Positions 25,925 through 33,877 of a DNA stretch of 64,000 bases are shown in pieces. Numbering within the stretch: the first letter of the stretch is position 1; each line of letters begins with the position of its first letter. This stretch comes from Kribbella pratensis (GTDB lineage: Bacteria > Actinomycetota > Actinomycetes > Propionibacteriales > Kribbellaceae): the NCBI RefSeq assembly GCF_004366075.1, contig NZ_SODU01000003.1:868001-932000 (forward strand), given 5' to 3'. The position numbers and the translations under genes are program-made. The notes below the pieces were generated by a model. The model searched no databases. It saw nothing but the letters and a program-made list of their open reading frames with translations, and had not been told where the DNA came from.

Positions 25925-27393
25925 GTCAGCCAGGCGGACAGGGGGCCGATGGCGAAGTAGATGACGAACAGGGCCGCGACGACCCACATCAGCGGGTGCA
26001 CCTGGCGGGCCTTGCCGCGGACGGTCTTGAGGATCACGTACGAGACGAAACCGGCGCCTATACCGGCCGAGATCGAGTACGTGAACGGCATCAGGACGAT
26101 CGTCAGGAACGCCGGGAACGCGACCTCGAGGTCGTCGAAGTCGATGCCCTTCACCTGCGTCATCATCAGGAAACCGACCAGGATCAGCGCCGGCGTCGCC
26201 GCCTCGTACGGGACCAGCGTCACCAGCGGTGCGACCACCATCGAGATCAGGAAGCAGATCCCGGTCACCACACTCGCCAGCCCGGTCCGCGCGCCTTCAC
26301 CGACGCCCGAGGCCGATTCGATGTACGACGTGTTGCTCGAGACGGACGCGGCGCCACCGGCGGCGGCCGCGACACTGTCCACGATCAGGATGCGCTGCGA
26401 GTTCGGCGGGATGCCGTCGGCGTCGTTCAGGCCCGCCTCGGCCCCGATCGCGGTCATCGTGCCCATCGTGTCGAAGAAGTCGGCGAGCATCAGCGTGAAG
26501 ATCAGCAGCAGCGCCGACACCACACCGACCTTGTCGAACGAGCCGAACAGGTTGAACTCGCCGACCGTGTCCAGGTTCGGTTTCGTGAACCACTGGTCCG
26601 GCAGCTTCGGCACGCTCAGACCCCAGCCGCCGGGGTTCTTGTCGGTGCGGGCGCCGATGTTCGCAACCGACTCGATGACGATCGCCAGCACGGTCGCGGC
26701 CAGGATGCCGATCAGGATCGCGCCCTTCACCTTCCGGGCGTACAGCGTGACGATCAGGATCAGGCCGACCACGAAGACCAGCACCGGCCAGCCGCGGAGG
26801 TTGCCGCTGACACCGAGTTCGACGGGCGGGCCGCTGAGCGCCGCGGGACGCCGTACGAAGCCCGCGTCGACGACGCCGATGAACGCGATGAACAGGCCGA
26901 TGCCGACGCTGATCGCGACCTTCAGCTGCAGCGGCACCGCCTCGAACACCGCTTTCCGGAAGCCGGTGAGCACCAGGACCAGGATGATCAGGCCCTCGAG
27001 GACCACCAGGCCCATCGCGTCCGCCCAGGTCATCTTGGTCGCGATCGAGAACGCGATGAACGCGTTCAGGCCGAGACCGGTGGCGAGTGCGAGCGGGAAG
27101 TTCGCGACCAGGCCCATCAGGATCGTGACGACCCCCGCGACCAGCGCCGTCGCGACCGCGATCTTCGCGATCGCCGCCGCCGGGTCGGTGCCGCCGCCGA
27201 CGAACTGGCCGGCGCCGTCCTTGACGGTGCCGATGATCAGCGGGTTCAGCACGACGATGTAGGCCATCGTGAAGAACGTGACCAGTCCGCCGCGGATCTC
27301 CCGGCCGAGCGTGGATCCGCGTTCGCTGATCTTGAAGAACGAGTCCAGAGGACCGGAACCGGAGCGGGCCGTCGCGGCCTGGGGCGAGCTCAT
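25921..27393 (-). CDS. NCS2 family purine permease (AzgA/GhxP-like)
   Basis: A 490-residue, roughly 13-helix permease. Family hallmarks are TFFTMAYIVVLNPLIIG near the N-terminus, ATGLGLNAFIAFS, DFFDTMGTMTAIGAEAGL and SSNTSYIESASGVGEGARTG. These fit the AzgA branch, which takes up guanine, hypoxanthine or adenine with protons. It is divergent from the DUF2530 gene, sharing a 68-base promoter region that contains a TTGCGA/TCGCAA dyad. NCS2 permease next to DUF2530 is an arrangement I recall from other actinobacteria. Confidence 0.9.
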   Translation of the reverse strand: MSSPQAATARSGSGPLDSFFKISERGSTLGREIRGGLVTFFTMAYIVVLNPLIIGTVKDGAGQFVGGGTDPAAAIAKIAVATALVAGVVTILMGLVANFPLALATGLGLNAFIAFSIATKMTWADAMGLVVLEGLIILVLVLTGFRKAVFEAVPLQLKVAISVGIGLFIAFIGVVDAGFVRRPAALSGPPVELGVSGNLRGWPVLVFVVGLILIVTLYARKVKGAILIGILAATVLAIVIESVANIGARTDKNPGGWGLSVPKLPDQWFTKPNLDTVGEFNLFGSFDKVGVVSALLLIFTLMLADFFDTMGTMTAIGAEAGLNDADGIPPNSQRILIVDSVAAAAGGAASVSSNTSYIESASGVGEGARTGLASVVTGICFLISMVVAPLVTLVPYEAATPALILVGFLMMTQVKGIDFDDLEVAFPAFLTIVLMPFTYSISAGIGAGFVSYVILKTVRGKARQVHPLMWVVAALFVIYFAIGPLSAWLT

Positions 27394-27423
27394 GACCGCA
27401 TCGTGCCAGTTCCTACCGGGCAG

Positions 27424-27442
27424 TTGCGAGTACTAATCGCAA
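27424..27442. promoter_or_regulatory. TTGCGA-N7-TCGCAA dyad between permease and DUF2530 genes
   Basis: TTGCGA (27424-27429) and TCGCAA (27437-27442) are exact complements around seven A+T-rich bases, centred about 28 bases from the DUF2530 start and 40 bases from the permease start. The shape suits a MarR-type regulator acting on both genes; no candidate regulator is adjacent. Confidence 0.5.
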
Positions 27443-27461
27443 ACGAAGCTAAGGTGGTGCT

Positions 27462-27797
27462 GTGACGGAGGAGCAGGAGCCGAGCAGGGAGCGCACGGAG
27501 CGCACGGACAAGAAGCGCACCGACCCGACCAGCCAACTCGCCCGCGGCGAACTGGTGCACGCCGAGGTCAAGCCGCTCGACCTGTCCGGCATCCCCAGCG
27601 TGATCACCGGTATCACCCTCTGGGCCGTCGCGTTCGTCGTACTCTTCCTCTTCCGCGGCCGCCTCGAGGACGACGGCCTCGACTGGTGGCTCTGGGTCCC
27701 GGTCGCCGGCTTCGGCCTCGGCCTCATCGGCCTCTGGTACTGCAAACGCCGCTGGACCGCCATCCAGGGCGGCCACCGGTCCGCCACCGAGGACTGA
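27462..27797 (+). CDS. DUF2530 small membrane protein
   Basis: A 111-residue protein. A charged 45-residue N-terminus is followed by VKPLDLSGIPSVITGITLWA, a membrane helix, a short loop (RGRLEDDGLDWWLWV) and a second helix ending GLIGLWYCKRRW. This matches the actinobacterial DUF2530 family of two-helix proteins with no known function. Start is GTG 27462. Divergent from the purine permease. Confidence 0.82.
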   Translation: MTEEQEPSRERTERTDKKRTDPTSQLARGELVHAEVKPLDLSGIPSVITGITLWAVAFVVLFLFRGRLEDDGLDWWLWVPVAGFGLGLIGLWYCKRRWTAIQGGHRSATED

Positions 27798-27844
27798 CCC
27801 CGCGCGTCACCAGTAGGCCGGAGCTCACCGCCCCGGCTTTGCGA

Positions 27845-28627
27845 TCAGTCCTCGGTGGGGGTCAGGTCGAGGGTGTCGTAGCCGGTGGTGTCGAAGGCGT
27901 GATCAGGCGTCGGGGGTTCGGCCAGGTCGATGGTGGCGTCGGAGTGGGCGCCGCAGCCGTAGTCGTAGGCGACGACGCGGGCCTCGCCGGGAGCCATTTC
28001 GTTGGCGCAGACGCCGAAGGCCTGGCCGAGGCTGTCGGCGAGGCGGATCCAGTAGCCGCACGAGAAACACTTGTACGGGACGGCCTGTGCGATCGCGGAC
28101 GTCGGACCGAACTCCCCGCCGTACCAGCGCTCGGCGGCGTCTTCACGCCCGTACGGCGAGAGCACGCGCTCACGACCGAGGCCGAGCTCCTCGACGACCG
28201 TGAGCACATCCTCCGGTGCGTCCGAGGTCTCGGTGAACCCGGGCTCGAGGCGCGGGTCGTCGGGAAGGGTCGGGAACAGGTCGCCCGGGCGGAGGTCGCC
28301 GGGCTGGACACGTTCCGACCACGGGACCCACTCCGGCGCGACGACGGCCTCGTCGCCGGGCAGCATCACGACCTCGTTGATCGTGACGGTCTTGGCGCGG
28401 GCCGCACGCGTCACCGTGACAGCCCAGCGCCAGCCGCGGTACCCGGGGTGGGTGGAGGCGAAGTAGTGGGTGACGAGGCGCTCGCCCTCGACCAGATGAC
28501 CGAGGTGCTCCCCGACCTGCGCGGCGCCGGCCTCGGCGATCGCGGCCTCGCGGGCCGGTTCGACCGCCCCGACGCAGACGGCGTCGGGCTTCGCACGTAC
28601 CGGTTCCGGGCTTTTGACGGGAGTCAC
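27845..28627 (-). CDS. DUF3027 domain protein
   Basis: A 260-residue soluble protein, start GTG 28627. Recognisable DUF3027 features are YRGWRWAVTVTRAARAKTVT, EWVPWSERVQPGDLRPGD and the acidic C-terminus. A cysteine pair occurs in YKCFSCGYWIRLADSLGQ, with further cysteines in GVCANEM and YGCGAHSD, so zinc binding is possible. The function is unknown. In other actinobacteria this gene often neighbours an MFS protein and a cold-shock protein; here the MFS gene is divergent at 28745 and the cold-shock gene lies 5 kb away. Confidence 0.82.
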   Translation of the reverse strand: MTPVKSPEPVRAKPDAVCVGAVEPAREAAIAEAGAAQVGEHLGHLVEGERLVTHYFASTHPGYRGWRWAVTVTRAARAKTVTINEVVMLPGDEAVVAPEWVPWSERVQPGDLRPGDLFPTLPDDPRLEPGFTETSDAPEDVLTVVEELGLGRERVLSPYGREDAAERWYGGEFGPTSAIAQAVPYKCFSCGYWIRLADSLGQAFGVCANEMAPGEARVVAYDYGCGAHSDATIDLAEPPTPDHAFDTTGYDTLDLTPTED

Positions 28628-28744
28628 AATCGCCCATTCTCGCACGCCGCCCGCCGTACGCCGAACCGCCGTCACCCACCCCCGATCAGGGGTCCTTTCG
28701 CGCCGTGCCTGCCGTCTGTCCCCGGCACGAGGCAGGATGGATTC

Positions 28745-30640
28745 ATGCAACCCCGCGACCCGAGCGCCTCCGGCGGCAAACGCGACGGCGATCCCGCCGC
28801 CGGACGGCCGCGCGCGGACGCCGGGCCCGGCACCACACACACCGGCAACGGCAAGCCGAACGCCGGCCCTGGGAAGGCGGACGGGAAGTCTGCGGGCGAG
28901 CGGTTCAGCGATGCCCGGGACCGGGTGGGGACTGCCGGCAAGAAGGTGGGCCACGCCTCGAAGATCGGCGCCGAGGGCGTTGCTTCGGCGTCCAAGAAGG
29001 CCGCTGAGGTCGGCGGCAAGGTCGGGCGCGCGACCGGCCGCAGGATCCGCGGCCTGACCAGCGCTCAAGGCGCCGGCGAGTCAGGCCTGTCGCGGCTGAT
29101 CGAGCTAGGTGCGGTGAACGCGGCAGGCGACACGGCGTTCGCGGTCTCCCTGGCAGGGACGGTGTTCTTCACCGTGCCGAGCGACCAGGCCCGCGACCGG
29201 GTGGCGCTGTTCCTGCTGCTCACGATGGCGCCGTTCGCGTTGATGGCGCCGCTGATCGGCCCGATCCTCGACCGGTTCCGGCACGGCCGCCGCTGGGCGA
29301 TCGGCGCGACCCTCGGCGTCCGCGCGTTCCTGGTCTGGAGCCTGGCGTCGTCGATCGCCGGCCACGGCTCCGCCTGGTTGTATCCCGCCGCCCTCGGCTG
29401 CCTGGTCGCATCCAAGGCGTACGGCGTGACCCGCGCGTCCGCCGTACCGCGGCTGCTCCCCAAACAGATCACGCTCGTCACGGCCAACTCCCGGATCTCG
29501 CTCGCCGGTGTCGCCGGCGCGACCATCGGCGCCGGGATCGCCGGCGCGTTCGCCGCGATCGGCCCGCAGTGGTCGCTGCGCTGGGCCGCGCTCGTGTACA
29601 TCGTCGGCCTGGTGCTCGCGATCCGGCTGCCCTCCGCGGTCGACTCCCCCGCCGACGAAGAAGTGACCGGTACGGCAGGACGGGACGCGCGCCGCCGCGC
29701 GATCACGGCCGCGGTGGCCCGCGGGATCCGCTGCAACCTGGGACTGCGGTTCGTGTCCGGGTTCCTGACCATGTACCTGGCGTTCCTGCTCCGCGACCAG
29801 CCGATCAGCGGGATCAAGGGCGCCGTCGCGGCCGGCGCGGTGATCGCCGCGGCCGGGATCGGGAACAGTCTCGGCACCCTCGTCGGATCGTTGCTCAGGG
29901 CCCGCAAACCGGAAGTGGTCGTGCTCGTGGTGCTGCTCGCGGACGCGACCGTGGCGGTCGCGGTCGCGGTATTGTACGGCCTGCCGATCCTGATAGCCCT
30001 GGGCCTGGTCGCGGGTCTGTGCAGCTCGCTCGGCAAGCTGTCGCTGGACGCGATGATCCAGCGCGACGTCCCGGAGTCCGTCCGTACGTCGGTGTTCGCG
30101 CGATCCGAGACGGTGCTGCAGCTCGCGTGGGTGCTCGGCGGCGGCTGCGGGATCGTACTGCCGCTGATCCCGCGACTCGGGTTCGGGTTCCTCGCGGGCG
30201 TGCTGCTGATCGTCGTGTTCCTGGTACTGCGGATGCGTCCGACCGACCGCCCGGCCGAAGGGCCGCTGCGCCCCGGCGGCCTCGGCGGGCCCCGCACCGG
30301 CCACGCGCCGCATCGGCACCCGACGGAGCACCGGCATCCGGCGAGCGACGAGCGCCCGGAGAGCACCACCCGGACGATCCTCAGCGTCGCCGAGCAGCGG
30401 GCGAACCGCCAGCGCCGTTCGAGCTCGCACGACGAGCCGACCGTCGAGTGGCGCTCCGGCGATCAGAAGCCGCCGCCCGACCAACCCATGGGCCGCTGGT
30501 GGAGCGGTCAGACCGACGAGGACGAGACCACCGGCGAGAACACGGCTCCCTGGTCCGAGGAACCAACCGTCGAACGCGACCGGAACCACCCCTTCAAACG
30601 CCGCCCCGGCGGCGATGCCCCGCGCCACCCACCCCGCTGA
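28745..30640 (+). CDS. MFS protein with long charged N- and C-terminal extensions
   Basis: A 631-residue protein, start ATG 28745. Residues 1 to about 120 are hydrophilic and Gly/Lys/Ala-rich (GKKVGHASKIGAEGVASASK). Some 12 membrane helices follow (LIELGAVNAAGDTAFAVSLA, FALMAPLIGPILDRFRHGRR, AAGIGNSLGTLVGSLLRARK). The last 130 residues are His/Pro/Arg/Glu-rich and probably cytoplasmic. The core belongs to the actinobacterial MFS group found next to DUF3027. Substrate unknown. The 3' end faces a palindrome cluster and a convergent exporter gene. Confidence 0.82.
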   Translation: MQPRDPSASGGKRDGDPAAGRPRADAGPGTTHTGNGKPNAGPGKADGKSAGERFSDARDRVGTAGKKVGHASKIGAEGVASASKKAAEVGGKVGRATGRRIRGLTSAQGAGESGLSRLIELGAVNAAGDTAFAVSLAGTVFFTVPSDQARDRVALFLLLTMAPFALMAPLIGPILDRFRHGRRWAIGATLGVRAFLVWSLASSIAGHGSAWLYPAALGCLVASKAYGVTRASAVPRLLPKQITLVTANSRISLAGVAGATIGAGIAGAFAAIGPQWSLRWAALVYIVGLVLAIRLPSAVDSPADEEVTGTAGRDARRRAITAAVARGIRCNLGLRFVSGFLTMYLAFLLRDQPISGIKGAVAAGAVIAAAGIGNSLGTLVGSLLRARKPEVVVLVVLLADATVAVAVAVLYGLPILIALGLVAGLCSSLGKLSLDAMIQRDVPESVRTSVFARSETVLQLAWVLGGGCGIVLPLIPRLGFGFLAGVLLIVVFLVLRMRPTDRPAEGPLRPGGLGGPRTGHAPHRHPTEHRHPASDERPESTTRTILSVAEQRANRQRRSSSHDEPTVEWRSGDQKPPPDQPMGRWWSGQTDEDETTGENTAPWSEEPTVERDRNHPFKRRPGGDAPRHPPR

Positions 30641-30655
30641 CGCTGGCCGCATCTG

Positions 30656-30742
30656 ATGGGTTAACCCATGAGATGGCGGGTTGGCCCATCGCATACCAGC
30701 TGCAAACCCACCATCTCGGGGGTTGACCCCTGAGATGGTGGG
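30656..30742. repeat. Palindromic repeat cluster between convergent MFS genes
   Basis: ATGGGTTAACCCAT at 30656-30669 is a perfect palindrome. CCCACCATCTC at 30707-30717 pairs with GAGATGGTGGG at 30732-30742, and inside that stem GGGG and CCCC also pair around GTTGA. The region lies between two convergent genes and can serve as a bidirectional terminator. It shares TCGGGGGTT and AACCCACCA words with the cluster at 33218-33333. Confidence 0.8.
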
Positions 30743-30764
30743 CGGCCGCCGCTCGTTGGCGGGT

Positions 30765-32318
30765 TCAGGCTGCGGGGACTAAGTCGGCCTCCTCGGGGGC
30801 GGGTTCCTCAGCGGGGGCGGTGGCGTGGGTGGTGCCGCGCAGGGTGAGGGTGGTGGCCACCGCGGTGGCGAGCAGGAGGACGGCACCGACCAGGGCGACG
30901 ACGTTCATGCTGTGGGTGAAGGCGTGGCGGGCGGTGGCCAAGACGGTGTCGGCCAACTGCGCGGGCAGGTGGGCGGCTGCGGCAGTCGCCGCGGGCAGAC
31001 CCTCGCGGACAGGAGCCGCGACACCGGCCGGCAGATTGGACGGGACGTCGGCGCGGTAGACCGCAGTACCGATCGATCCCAGGACCGCAATCCCGAGGGC
31101 CCCGCCGAACTCCGCGCAGGTCTCCATCACCGCGGACGCCGAGCCGGCGCGCTCCGGAGCAACTGAACCGACGACGGCCTCGGTCACCAGAGTCATCACC
31201 ATCACCAGACCGGCGGCCAGCAGACCGGCACCGGCGAGCGGCACCGCCAGCGACGAGCCGACGTGCACCTGAGTGAGTACGCCGTAGCCCGAAGCCGCGA
31301 GGACGAACGCGCCACCAATCACATAGGCACGGTCCATCTTCCCGGCGAGCGCGGTGGCCAACGGCGCCGCGCCACCGACAAGTACCGACGGGGCCAGCGA
31401 CCACAGCGCCGCCTTCAGCGGGCTCAGACCGTGCACCAACTGCAGGTACTGAGTCAGGAACACCGCGTTGCCCACCAGCGCCAAGGTCCCGATGGTGTTC
31501 GCCGCCAGCGACCCGCTGAACGCGCGATTCCGGAACATCGACAGGTCGACCATCGGGTGCGCCGCGGTCCGCTGCCGCTGCACGAACAGCACCCCGAACA
31601 CCAGCCCCGCCACGATCGCGACCACCGGCAGCGCAGACACACCGTGCGCAGCCATCTCCTTAACGCCCCAGATGACGGGAAGGACGGCGGCCAGCGACAG
31701 CACCGAACCGAGCAGGTCGAACCGCCCGCGCACCGGAGCCTTGAACTCGGGCAGCAGCACCGGCGCGAGGACGACCAGCAGAACCATCGCCGGGGTGTTG
31801 ATCAGGAACACCGAACCCCACCAGAAGTGCTCCAGCAGGAACCCGCCGAGCACCGGACCGAGGGTGATCCCGCCCATCATCACCGCGCTCCAGAACGCGA
31901 TCGCCTTCGACCGCTGCTTCGGGTCGTGGAACATGTTCCGGATCAACGCCAGGGTCGACGGCATCAAGGTGGCACCGCCGATCCCGAGCAGCGCGCGGGC
32001 CGCGATCAGCTGCTCCGGGTTCTGTGCGTACGCCGCCGCGACCGAGGCGACCCCGAAGCCGATCGCGCCGAACAACAGCAGCCGGCGGCGGCCGATCCGG
32101 TCGCCGAGGGAACCCATGGTGATCAGCAGGCCGGCCAGCACGAACCCGTAGATGTCGAAGATCCACAGCTGCTCGGTCGCGTTCACGCCGAGGTCCGCGC
32201 TGATGAACGGAACCGCGAAGTACAGCACCGACACGTCCATCGAGACCAGCAGCAGCGGCAGCGCGAGCACCCCGAGCGCGATCCACTCCTTGCGTCCCGC
32301 CCGTTCTGTCGAACCCAT
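30765..32318 (-). CDS. MFS drug exporter, DHA2 (14-helix, EmrB/QacA) family
   Basis: A 517-residue protein, start ATG 32318 with GGAGGGTGTC upstream; the TTG at 32369 would place the operator inside the gene. DHA2 hallmarks are VSMDVSVLYFAVPFISADLG (motif D1), LGDRIGRRRLLLFGAIGFG (motif A) and FWSAVMMGGITLGPVLGGFL (motif C of antiporters). Fourteen helices are predicted. It exports cationic or hydrophobic drugs by proton exchange in characterised relatives. It is divergent from a TetR gene, with 153 bases of dyad-rich DNA between. Confidence 0.92.
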   Translation of the reverse strand: MGSTERAGRKEWIALGVLALPLLLVSMDVSVLYFAVPFISADLGVNATEQLWIFDIYGFVLAGLLITMGSLGDRIGRRRLLLFGAIGFGVASVAAAYAQNPEQLIAARALLGIGGATLMPSTLALIRNMFHDPKQRSKAIAFWSAVMMGGITLGPVLGGFLLEHFWWGSVFLINTPAMVLLVVLAPVLLPEFKAPVRGRFDLLGSVLSLAAVLPVIWGVKEMAAHGVSALPVVAIVAGLVFGVLFVQRQRTAAHPMVDLSMFRNRAFSGSLAANTIGTLALVGNAVFLTQYLQLVHGLSPLKAALWSLAPSVLVGGAAPLATALAGKMDRAYVIGGAFVLAASGYGVLTQVHVGSSLAVPLAGAGLLAAGLVMVMTLVTEAVVGSVAPERAGSASAVMETCAEFGGALGIAVLGSIGTAVYRADVPSNLPAGVAAPVREGLPAATAAAAHLPAQLADTVLATARHAFTHSMNVVALVGAVLLLATAVATTLTLRGTTHATAPAEEPAPEEADLVPAA

Positions 32319-32333
32319 GACACCCTCCGGAGT

Positions 32334-32406
32334 TATCTGTCTACGCCGCACACTGTGTGCGCCATACACAGATCATACACAAGACTGTCTATGCTGTAAA
32401 CAGATA
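32334..32406. promoter_or_regulatory. Operator region between MFS exporter and TetR regulator
   Basis: This A+T-rich 73-base stretch holds the perfect palindrome GCACACTGTGTGC (32348-32360), CTGT-AA-ACAG (32394-32403) and TATCTGT (32334) facing ACAGATA (32400-32406). Two CATACACA words occur 11 bases apart at 32363 and 32374. These are the likely TetR sites that control both divergent genes. Confidence 0.6.
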
Positions 32407-32471
32407 GGATTCAAGGAAGGTAAAGAGAGCCTCGCTTCGCTCGGCGGAGGGGAGGGAGAGGATGGCCGGCC

Positions 32472-33206
32472 ATGGACGAGAACGAACTGCCGCGGGTGTT
32501 GCAGCAGCTCTGGGGGATCGAGGGGCGGAGCCGCCCGGGGCCGAAGCCGGCCTTCCACATCAGCGACATCGCGCGGGCCGCGATCAAACTGGCCGACGCG
32601 GGCGGTCTCGGCGCCGTCTCGATGAGCAAGGTGGCGGCCGAGCTCGGCTTCACCACGATGTCGCTCTACCGGTACGTCGACGCCAAGGACGACCTGTACG
32701 TCGTGATGCTCGAACACGCCTTCGCCGAGCCGCCGGTCCTGGACCCTGAGCTCGACTGGCGCGGCCGGATCACCGCGTGGGCCGAGGCGTTCCGCGACGC
32801 GCTCCGGCGGCACCCGTGGATTCTGCAGATCCCGATCCAGGAGCCGCCGCTGTCACCGAACCAGCTCGCGTGGATGGAGTCGGGTCTGGACGCGTTCGAC
32901 GGCACGCCGCTCACGCCGCAGGACCGGCTGTCCGCGATGCTGCTGGTGAACATCTACGTCCGCGGTACGGCGCAACTCACCGCGAACATGCGCACCGAAC
33001 CGGACGAGGTCCGTGAGGCCGACCGGCTCTACACCGAGCGCCTGACGATGCTCGCGACCCCGGACCGTTTCCCCGGGATCGCGGCCACCCTCGAGCAGCC
33101 CGTCGACGAGGGCTACGCCGGCGACTTCGACGCAGCCGAGTTCGGCTTCGGCCTGAACACCGTCCTCGACGGCATCCACACCCGCATCACCCGCCAAACC
33201 CCCTGA
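32472..33206 (+). CDS. TetR family regulator (TetR_C_1 type)
   Basis: A 244-residue regulator. An N-terminal lead ends RSRPGPKPAF, followed by the helix-turn-helix FHISDIARAAIKLADAGG, SMSKVAAELGFTTMSLYRYV and DAKDDLYVVM. The C-terminal ligand domain (TPQDRLSAMLLVNIYVRGTA) follows the class that regulates DHA2 exporters. It is divergent from such an exporter and presumably represses it until the drug binds. The purine-rich leader upstream (about 32405-32465) contains the ribosome-binding site GGGAGAGG. Confidence 0.92.
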   Translation: MDENELPRVLQQLWGIEGRSRPGPKPAFHISDIARAAIKLADAGGLGAVSMSKVAAELGFTTMSLYRYVDAKDDLYVVMLEHAFAEPPVLDPELDWRGRITAWAEAFRDALRRHPWILQIPIQEPPLSPNQLAWMESGLDAFDGTPLTPQDRLSAMLLVNIYVRGTAQLTANMRTEPDEVREADRLYTERLTMLATPDRFPGIAATLEQPVDEGYAGDFDAAEFGFGLNTVLDGIHTRITRQTP

Positions 33207-33217
33207 CTTCGCCGCAA

Positions 33218-33333
33218 CCGCATTTGCCTGGTTGACCAGGCACATCGGGGGTTCCTGACCGCTGACCAGGGTCCAGAACCCACCACTTGGTGGGTCAGCC
33301 AGGCAAATTGGTGGGTCAGCCAGGCAAATGCGG
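33218..33333. repeat. Palindromic and tandem repeat cluster between TetR and cold-shock genes
   Basis: CCGCATTTGCCTGGTTGACC (33218-33237) pairs with 33314-33333 at 19 of 20 positions. Inside lie GGGTTC (33248-33253) facing GAACCC (33276-33281) and a perfect 21-bp tandem duplication (33288-33308, 33309-33329). The cluster occupies the gap between two convergent genes and could act as a bidirectional terminator. It shares short words with the cluster at 30656. Confidence 0.8.
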
Positions 33334-33347
33334 ACCGGGTGGGTGGG

Positions 33348-33731
33348 TCAGACGTCGAGTTTGTCGGCGACGCCGCGGAGGACGGTCGCGACCTGGCGGG
33401 CGGACTTGCTGTCGGGCTGGCGGCCGCGGCGGTAGCCCTCGCCGAGGCGGTCGAGGAGCTTGATCAGGTCCTCGATGACGACCTGCATGTCCTCGGGCTT
33501 CGGCCGCATCGCCTTCGCCACCGACGGCGGCGGGTCGATCAGCCGGACCTGGAGGGCCTGCTCGCCCTTGCGTCCCTCGACGACACCGAACTCGACCTTC
33601 TGGCCCGGCTTCAGGTTGGTGACACCCGACGGCAAGGCCTCGGCGCGGACGTACACGTCCCCGCCCTCCTCCTTGCTGAGGAATCCGAACCCCTTCTCGG
33701 AGTCATACCACTTCACCTTGCCAACGGGCAC
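33348..33731 (-). CDS. Cold-shock domain protein with C-terminal extension
   Basis: A 127-residue protein starting at GTG 33731. Residues 1 to about 67 are a cold-shock domain with RNP1 as KGFGFL and RNP2 as DVYVRA, where the usual F and H of DVFVH are replaced. About 60 further residues (VIEDLIKLLDRLGEGYRRGR, then KSARQVATVLRGVADKLDV) form a helical extension found in the actinobacterial CspD-like group. It likely binds single-stranded RNA. A leader of up to 146 bases lies upstream; no riboswitch could be identified. Confidence 0.85.
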   Translation of the reverse strand: MPVGKVKWYDSEKGFGFLSKEEGGDVYVRAEALPSGVTNLKPGQKVEFGVVEGRKGEQALQVRLIDPPPSVAKAMRPKPEDMQVVIEDLIKLLDRLGEGYRRGRQPDSKSARQVATVLRGVADKLDV

Positions 33732-33877
33732 GGGAGACCTCTCTTTGAAACAAGCGCAGTAGACGTCAATCGTTCGGAACCAATCGAGCGCGAAGCGCGA
33801 CTGAAAACCCAGCCTACGTGAACCGGCGCGGCGGCGCCTCCGGGAAACTACCTGATCGAGAAGACTTCCCGCACCCC

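Noticed and set aside
24763..27465. 900-residue open frame on the plus strand
   Set aside because: It is an antisense and frame-shifted shadow of the membrane protein and purine permease genes; its translation is Arg/Asp/His-rich low-complexity sequence without domain features.
32429..32447. CTCGCTTCGCTCGG-like hairpin in the TetR leader as a transposon end
   Set aside because: Short, common at high GC, with no transposase or target duplication nearby.
33288..33329. Two 21-bp tandem units as a CRISPR array
   Set aside because: The units are adjacent with no spacers, and no cas gene is in the window.
33732..33877. Cold-shock 5' leader as a thermosensor or riboswitch
   Set aside because: No conserved fold or cold-box element could be recognised in the 146 bases.
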